A stretch of DNA of 64,000 bases, taken from contig CAXRDE010000025.1 in the NCBI GenBank assembly GCA_964229355.1, forward strand, positions 608,285-672,284, in the 5' to 3' direction. The notes under the pieces are model-generated. The model was not told where the DNA came from. It saw only the letters and a program-made list of their open reading frames with translations, and ran no database searches. This DNA comes from CAXRDE01 sp964229355 (GTDB taxonomy: Bacteria > Cyanobacteriota > Sericytochromatia > UBA7694). Position numbers and translations under genes: made by a program. This document shows, one piece after another, positions 9,141 to 17,080 of this stretch; within the stretch, counting starts at the first letter, position 1, and each line of letters begins with the position of its first letter.

Positions 9141-10223
9141 TTAAAAAATGAGGTTAAAACAGGAGCCTTCGGATGAAGTTTCCAGTTGAATGTCAATATT
9201 GAGCTTGTCACAGAGCTCCTTGACAATGGCTAGCCCCAGACCATGCGAGTTTTCATTGGCCGTAGGCCGGGCAGACAATTGGGCAAAGCGTTGGTACAGA
9301 CGTGCTTTATCTTCTGCAGTAAACCCCGGACCCTGATCTTGGATCTGAATCCAGGGACGGTGATTTTCCTGGGATTTTAAACGCATGTGCACCCTTCCGC
9401 CCACGGGGGTGTATTTAATGGCATTCGAAACCAGATTGTCCAGCACCTGCAATAAAAGCTTCGCATCTGAACGTACTGGCTCCACAGCGTCCCCCTGCAA
9501 TTGCAGATGAATGTCTTTGCGCTGAGCCACTTGCTGGTAAAGCACATACACCTGTTGCAAAAGATAGGTCACTTCGATTTGATCCCATTCGGGTTCACTA
9601 TAGCCCGCTTCAATGCGGTGCACGTCAAGCAAATTCTGAATCAATTCCAACCCCCGTTGGGTGGCCCGCTCAATGGTGCTAAAAATTTGTATTTTTTGCG
9701 CGTCAGAGAGGGTGCGTGATGAAGTCAGCAATTGGGTGGCCATTTGGATGGACGCAAAGGGGCTCCGCAAATCATGGCTGGCAATCATTAAAATCTTGTT
9801 TTTTTCCTGGTTGAGAGCCGTCAAATGCTGATGTTGAAAACGAATCACCAAATGGTTTTTTACCCGTGCCGTCAGCTCAATCACAGAGAAGGGTTTGGTA
9901 ATGTAGTCCACACCGCCAGCGGCAAAGCCTTCTTTGACCGCTGTATCTTCCGTCATGCCGGTCAAAAAAATGACAGGTACATTTGTCCAACGGGCGTCTT
10001 GTTTGAGTTGGCGACACATCTCAAAGCCCGAAAAAGGAGGCATTGATACATCTAACAAAATTAAATCGGGCTGAGTTTGCGCTAAAACACTTTCCAGTAA
10101 AGCAGGTTGCGTCAGCGCTGACACCTGGTAGCCTTCTGCTTTTAAGACCTGGTGAATCAAACGAATATTGTCAGGATCATCATCGATCACCAGGATTTTT
10201 GCCTGTTTTAAGGCCTTTTGCAT
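9141..10223 (-). CDS. Receiver-histidine kinase (response regulator fused to HisKA/HATPase)
   Basis: 360 aa. The N-terminal receiver has acidic residues in VIDDDPDN, phosphoacceptor D58 (LLDVSMPPFSG) and the conserved Lys in YITKPFS. A short linker leads to HisKA with H150 (ASHDLRSPF), then HATPase_c with an N-box (NAIKYTP) and DQGPGF. Such receiver-first kinases take input from an upstream phosphodonor instead of sensing directly. The gene is 24 bp downstream of the 860-aa gene and 15 bp upstream of the GAF hybrid kinase, all on the minus strand. I infer that it belongs to the same relay, but which protein phosphorylates which cannot be read from sequence. Confidence 0.92.
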   Translation of the reverse strand: MQKALKQAKILVIDDDPDNIRLIHQVLKAEGYQVSALTQPALLESVLAQTQPDLILLDVSMPPFSGFEMCRQLKQDARWTNVPVIFLTGMTEDTAVKEGFAAGGVDYITKPFSVIELTARVKNHLVIRFQHQHLTALNQEKNKILMIASHDLRSPFASIQMATQLLTSSRTLSDAQKIQIFSTIERATQRGLELIQNLLDVHRIEAGYSEPEWDQIEVTYLLQQVYVLYQQVAQRKDIHLQLQGDAVEPVRSDAKLLLQVLDNLVSNAIKYTPVGGRVHMRLKSQENHRPWIQIQDQGPGFTAEDKARLYQRFAQLSARPTANENSHGLGLAIVKELCDKLNIDIQLETSSEGSCFNLIF

Positions 10224-10247
10224 ATTTCTACCTACTCAGAACACGTC

Positions 10248-12830
10248 TTAACGGGTTTCCACCAATTTTTGCAATGCCGCTTGATAGGCTTCCTTATTCC
10301 AAAACGACGTGTTTTGTGCCTGTTCCAGCAGCCGTTTCATGGTAGCACGGGTTTCAGGCTTGAGGGTCTGAATTTCGGCGGGTGACATTTGGGAAATAAG
10401 TTCGCGGGTGAGTTCAGCCGCAGGCAAGTTGGCCCCCAGTTTCGTCAACGGTACCCGTGCCCGTGGTGAAGTAGACGCCCCCTTCGCCACCGTGAAAAGC
10501 TCATCAAAGCGTCCCTGCAGGCCTTCATGCTGGTGCAGATGGCGGAGCAGAGCCGCCTGACCTTCTGTGGAAAACTCCTGACGCACATTCTGGAACCAGC
10601 TCAGGCCTTCAGGTTGGTTGAGTATTTTTTGTAAGTTCCCCACGCTGTCGGCGTCTTGTAACACCTTTAAAGCGGTGGCTTTTTGGGCATCACCCGTAAA
10701 CCAATCGTCGGTCAAATCGCTGACCATTTGTTTATAATCGGCGCTCGAAATCCGCTGTTTGGTTTCAGCGCTGGCGGCGGACCACATGCGATCCAAATGT
10801 TGCGTGTCGTCAAGGCGAGCCAAACGGGTCAGCATACGGTGGGGTTTTTCAATGCCCTGATCACTCAAACGCTGCAGGCGATCGAGCAATTGCGAACGGG
10901 CCTCGGCATTTTCAATTTCTTCGATTAAACGCCCGGTGTTCATTTGGTTCATAAGGGCCACAAAGTCTTTGTCTGACACATCCATGACGGTATCAAAGAG
11001 TTGGTTTTCTTCATAGCTATCGGTGAGTTGATCCATGAGCTGGTTGGCCACCGCCACCCGTTCCGATAAGTCTGCGGGCTTGAGTTGCGCTTGCAGCTCT
11101 TCGCGAGAGGCCGGGCGTTCAAAGGGAATTTCTCCCATGCCGGGCCAACCATAGGCATCCACCATCTGAGAAACGTGGGTGTATTGACGGGCAATGGCTT
11201 CTTCCTGGGTGCTTACCCCCAGCTTACGCAGATCCTGACGTACTGCTCCAGACAAATCGCTTTCGCCCCAGACCGCATCAACCCCCCAGGCAGCCAGGCC
11301 TACAGCGGTAGCACCAATCAGGGTAATGGGTGCAGCAGGCCCACTTAACACCGTGGCCGCCGCAATCGAGGCCACGCCTGAGCCAATACCCATGGCCCGA
11401 CTGGTCATGCCCGCAATATCTTCGTTATGCAATTCATCATAAAGCGCCATCGAGTCCATGGTAATGTTAACGCCCGTCAGCACCGAACTGAGCACCGGAA
11501 CTTTTAAGGCACCCACGGGCATCTTGTAATGCATTTTACTCACCAGGTTGGCAGCATCATCCAAACCGGCCAAACGCAAGGCAAAATGGGACATCGAAGC
11601 GGTACCAATCGAAGCGGTGGTTAAGCCCACCCATTCTTTAGGATCTTGCGGCATACCGCGCTGGGTCAAACCAATGACCGAGCCAGCCAAAAGCACCGTG
11701 CCCAGCACATTTTGCGTTTGCATATGGCTCAAGAAACGCGAGGCGTCCTCTTGAATGTCAGCGGGCAATTGATCCACTTTTTTCATGAGATTTTGGGCCA
11801 AATCATTATAGTCGGTGGCCTCTGTACCGTCGGCCAGCGAGGCCACAGCCTGGGTGATTTCTTTAATGCGGTCCTCGGGCAAGCTGGCCAAACGCGTCAG
11901 ATTATTGGCTTGCAGACCAATACTGGCAGTACTTTGCTGAGCTTTTAGATAGACCCCCAGGGCATCACCCAGACTGGCGCGGGCCGCATCACCGGCTTCG
12001 GAGTTACTTTGAATCATGCGCAGCGCCTGAGAGCGCAGGGTTTTTTCGATCAGGTCGTCGGCAATGTTTTTGGCCAGGCGTGGATTTAAGAGAGAAAGGG
12101 CGGACAGCTCTTTTTGGATTTTTTCTTGAATGGCTTCGGGCGCGGTATCTTGCAGTTCTTTTTGAAAACTGTCGGACAGCAAATAGGCCGCTTGCTGATG
12201 CGAACGCATACGGATATTGTCGCCAAACACCGTTTGTAGAGCGTCTTGCTGGGCCGCATCAAAAGCAGCCTTAACTTCGGGCTCCTGGGTTAAGGCCTTG
12301 TATTCAGCCTCTACCTGGGCTCGGCGCATTTGCAGAATGTCATAAGCCTCAGGGTCTTCTTTGAGGCGGGGGTTGTTGAGCATAGACATAAGACGTAAGG
12401 AGGTCTCAAAACGATCCAGGAGTGAACCATCCTGGGCGGCGGAAAGTTTTTCTTTGACGTTATTGTTGTAGGTGTCGAGCAGGTTTTCCATTTCTTCTGA
12501 GGCAATGGCACGAGGCTTCACCTGTGACAGATCAGGACGCTTATAAGGGGCGGTCACCACAATCTCGGCCACGGTATTGACTTCTGTGTCGGCAGTCATC
12601 TCTGCCACCACCTCTTCGCCCACCACATCGACCAATTCCACGTGCGACAAACTGCTGCCCCTGGCCAATTCAGAGGCTTGCACCACGATTTCCACATCTG
12701 CCGGTTTCAGCTCCTGCGCCTCGGGCAACACCGAGGTGGGCTTTTCGACGGCAGGGGCCGAAGGCGGACTGGCCGGAGGAGCCGGTAAGGGCCGAGGCCC
12801 TTGCGCTTGATTACGGGATTGAATATTCAT
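10248..12830 (-). CDS. Large protein of unknown function with an internal hydrophobic hairpin
   Basis: 860 aa; I do not recognise the family. There is no signal peptide. Residues 1-100 are Pro/Ala/Glu-rich and look disordered. Most of the rest is predicted helix, rich in Ala, Leu, Gln and Glu. Two hydrophobic patches stand out: a short one (GTVLLAGSVIGL) and a long one in the middle beginning GVASIAAATVLSGPAAP, which could form a membrane-inserting helical hairpin. The C-terminal 300 residues look like repeating helical pairs. It is the first gene of a close minus-strand set with two kinases, so a link to that relay is possible but only inferred from position. Confidence 0.75.
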   Translation of the reverse strand: MNIQSRNQAQGPRPLPAPPASPPSAPAVEKPTSVLPEAQELKPADVEIVVQASELARGSSLSHVELVDVVGEEVVAEMTADTEVNTVAEIVVTAPYKRPDLSQVKPRAIASEEMENLLDTYNNNVKEKLSAAQDGSLLDRFETSLRLMSMLNNPRLKEDPEAYDILQMRRAQVEAEYKALTQEPEVKAAFDAAQQDALQTVFGDNIRMRSHQQAAYLLSDSFQKELQDTAPEAIQEKIQKELSALSLLNPRLAKNIADDLIEKTLRSQALRMIQSNSEAGDAARASLGDALGVYLKAQQSTASIGLQANNLTRLASLPEDRIKEITQAVASLADGTEATDYNDLAQNLMKKVDQLPADIQEDASRFLSHMQTQNVLGTVLLAGSVIGLTQRGMPQDPKEWVGLTTASIGTASMSHFALRLAGLDDAANLVSKMHYKMPVGALKVPVLSSVLTGVNITMDSMALYDELHNEDIAGMTSRAMGIGSGVASIAAATVLSGPAAPITLIGATAVGLAAWGVDAVWGESDLSGAVRQDLRKLGVSTQEEAIARQYTHVSQMVDAYGWPGMGEIPFERPASREELQAQLKPADLSERVAVANQLMDQLTDSYEENQLFDTVMDVSDKDFVALMNQMNTGRLIEEIENAEARSQLLDRLQRLSDQGIEKPHRMLTRLARLDDTQHLDRMWSAASAETKQRISSADYKQMVSDLTDDWFTGDAQKATALKVLQDADSVGNLQKILNQPEGLSWFQNVRQEFSTEGQAALLRHLHQHEGLQGRFDELFTVAKGASTSPRARVPLTKLGANLPAAELTRELISQMSPAEIQTLKPETRATMKRLLEQAQNTSFWNKEAYQAALQKLVETR

Positions 12831-12869
12831 GAATAAAAACCTTTATCTGCGTCAACACGATTACTCATA

Positions 12870-13316
12870 TTATCGCTGTTGTTGAAAGAAACTTGCGAGC
12901 AAAGCCGCGCTTTCTGTCTCACAAATGCCGCCATAGACCTGTAAAGCATCGGTGGGGAAATAGTGACAAAAGTCGAGCACGGTTCCTGCTGCGCCCCATT
13001 TGAGGTTATAACTGCCAAAGACCAGGGTGCCCACATGGCTGTGGAGTACGGCCCCCATACACATGGGACAGGGCTCTAAGGTCACAAACAAGGTACTTTG
13101 CCTTAACACCGCACGGGGAAAGCGTTCGCAAGCCTGCTGCAACACTTTAAACTCCGCGTGTAATAAAGGCTGATCGTTGGCATGACAGGTATTGGCGGCA
13201 CCCAGGTGTTGCCCATCGGGCAGTTGCAGCACGGCCCCGACCGGTACTTCACCGGCAGTGTGGGCCTGGCGAGCCCATTGCAAAGCCAGCTCCATGCCCG
13301 CCGTTAAATGTGACAC
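12870..13316 (-). CDS. tadA: tRNA-specific adenosine deaminase (TadA) / cytidine-deaminase-fold protein
   Basis: 148 aa. The zinc-dependent deaminase signature is complete: H53-A-E55 supplies a zinc ligand and the catalytic Glu, and C83 and C86 (EPCPMC) the other ligands. GEVPVGAV near residue 22 is the usual TadA opening. TadA converts the wobble adenosine of tRNA-Arg(ACG) to inosine. The tail KWGAAGTVLD is somewhat diverged, so another nucleoside deaminase is possible. The listed start is GTG at 13314-13316; an ATG at 13295 (M8) would also give a full domain. Confidence 0.82.
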   Translation of the reverse strand: MSHLTAGMELALQWARQAHTAGEVPVGAVLQLPDGQHLGAANTCHANDQPLLHAEFKVLQQACERFPRAVLRQSTLFVTLEPCPMCMGAVLHSHVGTLVFGSYNLKWGAAGTVLDFCHYFPTDALQVYGGICETESAALLASFFQQQR

Positions 13317-13327
13317 CCAGAGGCTAC

Positions 13328-13756
13328 CTACTTGCCGTGCTTTTTCTTAAAAAAGCCATAGGCAGCATTAATACTGGCCATAATTTTGGTGGCCAACTCT
13401 CGCTCTTTTTCGGTTTGATAGCGATCGGGGTGGTATTTGCGGGCCATTTTTTTATAGGCTTTTTCGATCTCTTCAAAGGTGGCGTTGCGCCCAATTTCTA
13501 GCGTGGCGTAGGGGTCATATTGCAAGCCCCCTTCCGGCGCTTCATAGGCGCGCTGGCGGGACTGCGATTGAGACTGCTGTTGCCCTGAAGTCCCCTGACT
13601 GCCGTACATGTCTTCAAAGGTACTTTGATAGGCCTCAAACTCGGGTTGTTTGCGAAAGTAGTTTAAAAACTCTTCGTTAAACTCCCGCTCGCCCTGGGTC
13701 AAATGCGTTAGCTCGGCACGGGCCAGATCGCCTAAGCGTTTAAAGATGTTTCCCAA
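13328..13756 (-). CDS. J-domain (DnaJ-like) co-chaperone with an amphipathic N-terminus
   Basis: 142 aa. The J domain is C-terminal (about 79-138) with the HPD motif at H109-D111, needed to stimulate Hsp70 ATPase. The Gly/Phe and zinc-finger regions of true DnaJ are absent. The first 17 residues (MGNIFKRLGDLARAEL) form an amphipathic helix resembling the membrane-binding start of PspA/Vipp1. A Gln/Ser-rich linker lies at about 53-70. The start is TTG at 13754-13756, supported by the ribosome site at 13763-13769. The gene overlaps the end of the radical SAM gene by 25 bp, suggesting translational coupling. Confidence 0.88.
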   Translation of the reverse strand: MGNIFKRLGDLARAELTHLTQGEREFNEEFLNYFRKQPEFEAYQSTFEDMYGSQGTSGQQQSQSQSRQRAYEAPEGGLQYDPYATLEIGRNATFEEIEKAYKKMARKYHPDRYQTEKERELATKIMASINAAYGFFKKKHGK

Positions 13757-15726
13757 GATTGCACTCCTTCGCTTTCTAAAACCGCTGCACTCCCCAGCAA
13801 AGAGGCTTGCACCGGGGTGGTTAATACAGTATACGCAACGTGGCGACTTTCAGCCAAGACATCACGAGAGCCCGCCACCTGAGACAGCAGATCCTTCACT
13901 TCCGCAGAGAGCACCGACTGGTGCTCTTCGGCCCCCAGAATAGACTTTACCTGCTCCGCCTGGCAGTGTTGTAACGCACTGTATAACTGATCCAAACGCA
14001 GCATGCGAATCACATCGAAAGGGCGCGAACCCCATAAGTTACTGTTCCAGGTGCCCGCCAACATATGGTGTAAAATGCTCTCGTGGGACGGGTTGTACAC
14101 AATAAACAGAATCCGGCCACCGGGCTTAACCTGCGCTTCTAAGGCCTGAATAAGACGTTCTGCGGGCCAGGGGCTGGTTTCCAGGGCCAGGGTACAGATC
14201 ACCAGATCATAGCTGGCAGCACGGTCCGCCAGAGGCTCCAACTCCCAGGGCCGCACGGTGGTCACCTCTACCTCCAGCTGGTAATCTTCAGCCACCCAGG
14301 CGGCAGACATGCGGGTCAAGCCGGACACCTCTAACACTTTTTGCGGACGCAAGTCCAGCAGGGTATCGGCATAAACCGGCTCTAAAAGGGTTTTATAGGC
14401 CAGCTCCTGACGCTCAGTGGTAAAGCCCAAATTGTTTTTGTGGGTAATTTTCGAAAACTGGGTGTAGGCGGTTTGAAACTGATCGTAGGTATAGTGTTCG
14501 TTAAAAAACAAAAAGTCCCGTTTGTCGGCGTCGAGGTAATTAAAGGGCTTCCAGTCTTCCATGTCATTACTGACCACGCCCATTTCAATGGCCTCTTGCC
14601 AAAACTTGGTTCCCGGAAACGGCGTCAGACGATATACGCCAGCCATGGACATAGGCGGAAAATGGTCACGAATAAACCAGTAGGCCTCTTGCAGCTCTTG
14701 ATAAGTCTCGGTGGGCGTACCAATAATAAAATAGCCGCCCATACGAATGCCGTGGCGGGCACAGATATCAATGGCATTGATATTCTCTGCCACGGTGTTG
14801 CGGGGCCCCTTTAGATAGTGCAAAATGCGCTCGACGCCGGACTCTAAGCCAAAGGTTACAATCGACACATTCATTTCCCGCATGAGTTGGGCCATTTCGT
14901 CAGAGAAAACGCTGGCCTTGGCCATACACACAAAAGACACACGCTTGTGTAAGCCCGCAGCCTGAATACCGGCCACCAGTTCCCGCAGACGTTTTTTGCT
15001 CAGGGCAAACAAATCATCGTGAATGGTAATGTGCTCTTGATCCGGGTTGTGCCGCAAAATTTCTTGAATTTCTTCCACCACGCGCTCCACGGAGTGATAA
15101 CGCACCTTTTGCGATTCCATGCTAAAAATGCAAAACACACACTTAAAGGGACATCCTCGAGAGGTATAAATGGGCTGGGCCCATTTGATCATTTGCTGGG
15201 TGGGGGGCCAATAGGTTTGCATCACGCTGCGATCGGGCAAGGGCAGTTGGTCAATATCCATAAAGGTTTCACGGGGCGGCGTGATTTTTCGTTCACCGTC
15301 GTGCCAATACACAATCCCTTTGACATGCTGCAAATCATCATGGTGTAAACGATCTTCCGCAAAGAGCTCTAACAATTCCACAAACGTAAATTCACCTTCA
15401 CCCACCACCCCCAAATCAAAGTGGCGATCCAGGGTCGAAGGCAGGGCATTAATGTGCGGTCCCCCCAGCCACATGGGCACACCGGGCAATTGTTTGCGCA
15501 AGTAACTGGCCGCATCAATGGACTGACTGTAGCTCTCGGTGTAAGCCGAAATGCCTACAATATCTGGCTTACTCTCAATCACCCGATCGGGATCCACCTC
15601 AATTTGCACATGAATATCTGGAAAGCGCGCCTTGGCAGCGGCGGACAAATAGGCCAGTCCAATGGGTCCTGAGGTCATATTGTGAATATGACGGTAGTCT
15701 TTTAAAATCAGAAAGGTTACACGCAT
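13732..15726 (-). CDS. B12-binding-type radical SAM protein with a C-terminal methyltransferase-like domain
   Basis: 664 aa. Residues 1-130 have the cobalamin-binding Rossmann pattern (GPIGLAYLSA, PDIVGISAYT, WLGGPH, GVVGEGE). I do not see the base-coordinating DxHxxG His, so B12 may bind base-on or not at all. The radical SAM core has C192-x3-C196-x2-C199 (GCPFKCVFC), binding the 4Fe-4S cluster. Residues from about 455 resemble a SAM methyltransferase fold (KVLEVSGLTRMS, PGGRILFIVY) with a weak glycine loop. Relatives methylate or rearrange unactivated carbons in lipids and natural products; the substrate here is unknown. The TPR gene precedes it by 16 bp and the J-domain gene overlaps its end. 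Confidence 0.85.
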   Translation of the reverse strand: MRVTFLILKDYRHIHNMTSGPIGLAYLSAAAKARFPDIHVQIEVDPDRVIESKPDIVGISAYTESYSQSIDAASYLRKQLPGVPMWLGGPHINALPSTLDRHFDLGVVGEGEFTFVELLELFAEDRLHHDDLQHVKGIVYWHDGERKITPPRETFMDIDQLPLPDRSVMQTYWPPTQQMIKWAQPIYTSRGCPFKCVFCIFSMESQKVRYHSVERVVEEIQEILRHNPDQEHITIHDDLFALSKKRLRELVAGIQAAGLHKRVSFVCMAKASVFSDEMAQLMREMNVSIVTFGLESGVERILHYLKGPRNTVAENINAIDICARHGIRMGGYFIIGTPTETYQELQEAYWFIRDHFPPMSMAGVYRLTPFPGTKFWQEAIEMGVVSNDMEDWKPFNYLDADKRDFLFFNEHYTYDQFQTAYTQFSKITHKNNLGFTTERQELAYKTLLEPVYADTLLDLRPQKVLEVSGLTRMSAAWVAEDYQLEVEVTTVRPWELEPLADRAASYDLVICTLALETSPWPAERLIQALEAQVKPGGRILFIVYNPSHESILHHMLAGTWNSNLWGSRPFDVIRMLRLDQLYSALQHCQAEQVKSILGAEEHQSVLSAEVKDLLSQVAGSRDVLAESRHVAYTVLTTPVQASLLGSAAVLESEGVQSWETSLNA
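13763..13769 (-). promoter_or_regulatory. Strong Shine-Dalgarno that fixes a TTG start for the J-domain gene
   Basis: On the minus strand AAGGAGT lies 6 nt before TTG 13756-13754. No ATG is available near the N-terminus, and the resulting MGNIFKRL helix is plausible. The site lies inside the coding end of the upstream radical SAM gene. Confidence 0.6.
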
Positions 15727-15742
15727 AAGAGAGTCCTTTGGC

Positions 15743-17035
15743 TTATTTCAGGTATCCGGCCAGATAGTTTGCGAGATAGTTAAACTGCAGTTCTTGAAAT
15801 TGTTGAATTAAATCGGGCAATACCGTCACCTGGTCCATAGTTTTTTGACCAAAAAAGCGGCCCAAATTGACCTGGTATTGCATTTCCACCGTGTGAGTTT
15901 CTTCGGTTTCAGGGTCTTGTTCGGTGATCGAAAATACCTGTAAATGTTCAATCACCATGGCATAGGTAAAGTCGTACACATGGGTTTTTTCAAGGGGCTT
16001 GAGCTCTTTGAGTAGCGATTCCATCTCTAAGCCCCAAATCGGCCCCAGTTCCTCCCGCAGGGCTTCGTTTTGCCCCCAGAGCCAGGTCAGACGACTGTCA
16101 AAGGTTTGCAACCAATTTTTGTACACCTGCAGGCGCTCAATATGCTCCATCTTGCGCTGAATCGGTGCAACGCCGCGCACCTGAATTTCTTCATCGCCTA
16201 CCAGCATGCTCACTTCGGTTTGGGGGGGCGTTTCGAGCAACTCCAGCAAATCCCGCTCGTCATCTTCTTCCACGGTCTCTGAAGCACTTATCATGACGTT
16301 GAGAATTTTCATGCCGGGACTCAGGGTATTGTGTAAGGGTGACTCGGGGTATACATAAATCACCATCGGAAAATACCCCTCGTAGGCCTGGTCATAGGAC
16401 ATGGCCATAATCAGTCCCAGGGTGGGCAACATTTTGATCAGACGCACCGACGCCTCACGGGGCTTCACCGACACCGCTTTTTCTAAGCGCTCTAGCCCTT
16501 CCTGGGCTGCGGTCTGGTGTTCATCAAGACTCAATGCCTTTTTATAGGCTTTATCGGCTTCACGGTAACGGTAGGTGTTTTCATAGAGCATGCCCAGCGT
16601 GAGCCAGGAGGTGGTATCACGGCGGTTCTCCTGGGTGGCCTGCCGGTACTCTTTAATGGCAAAGCCCTGGAGCTGGCATTGGGTGTAAATATAGCCCAGA
16701 TTTGCATAAATAAAGGCTTTGATTTCATCGGGCTGATTCATTTTTAAAGCACTGCGAAAGGCGGTAATGGCCTCGTTGATCTGGCCGGTTTGCAACAAAG
16801 CCTGCCCCAGATTGGGCATAACCTGCTGTAAAATCTCCTGAGAGTCATCGAGGGCCAGCACCTGCTCAAACTTTTGAATGGCAGCTTCAGGGTTGTTGTT
16901 TTTCAGGGCAGACAAGGCCACATTAAAAGCACTGCTCACATCCTGGGTTTGCTCGACCAGTTGCGCAATGTTCTTTTTCAGGTGGGCCTTACGTTCGACG
17001 GCCCGGGTAATGGCTGACTTTTGATACTCACTCAT
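15743..17035 (-). CDS. TPR protein with a PDZ-like middle region
   Basis: 430 aa, no signal peptide. TPR-type helical repeats occupy about residues 45-215 (for example PNLGQALLQTGQINEAI and ANLGYIYTQCQLQGFA). A segment at about 215-300 looks PDZ-like: VIYVYPESPLHNTLSPGMKI followed by LLELLETPPQTEVSMLV, the usual ligand-loop and last-strand pattern. The C-terminal 130 residues are helical and unassigned. It sits in the minus-strand run between the 1068-aa gene (45 bp upstream) and the radical SAM gene (16 bp downstream). A scaffold role is reasonable, but no partner can be named. Confidence 0.75.
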   Translation of the reverse strand: MSEYQKSAITRAVERKAHLKKNIAQLVEQTQDVSSAFNVALSALKNNNPEAAIQKFEQVLALDDSQEILQQVMPNLGQALLQTGQINEAITAFRSALKMNQPDEIKAFIYANLGYIYTQCQLQGFAIKEYRQATQENRRDTTSWLTLGMLYENTYRYREADKAYKKALSLDEHQTAAQEGLERLEKAVSVKPREASVRLIKMLPTLGLIMAMSYDQAYEGYFPMVIYVYPESPLHNTLSPGMKILNVMISASETVEEDDERDLLELLETPPQTEVSMLVGDEEIQVRGVAPIQRKMEHIERLQVYKNWLQTFDSRLTWLWGQNEALREELGPIWGLEMESLLKELKPLEKTHVYDFTYAMVIEHLQVFSITEQDPETEETHTVEMQYQVNLGRFFGQKTMDQVTVLPDLIQQFQELQFNYLANYLAGYLK

Positions 17036-17080
17036 GGCTCTTGTTTTGCTTTACATCGCTCTCTTCAAATCTGACCTTCG

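Noticed and set aside
10248..12830. Phage tape-measure protein
   Set aside because: Length and helix content fit loosely, but no capsid, tail, integrase or lysis gene is near it.
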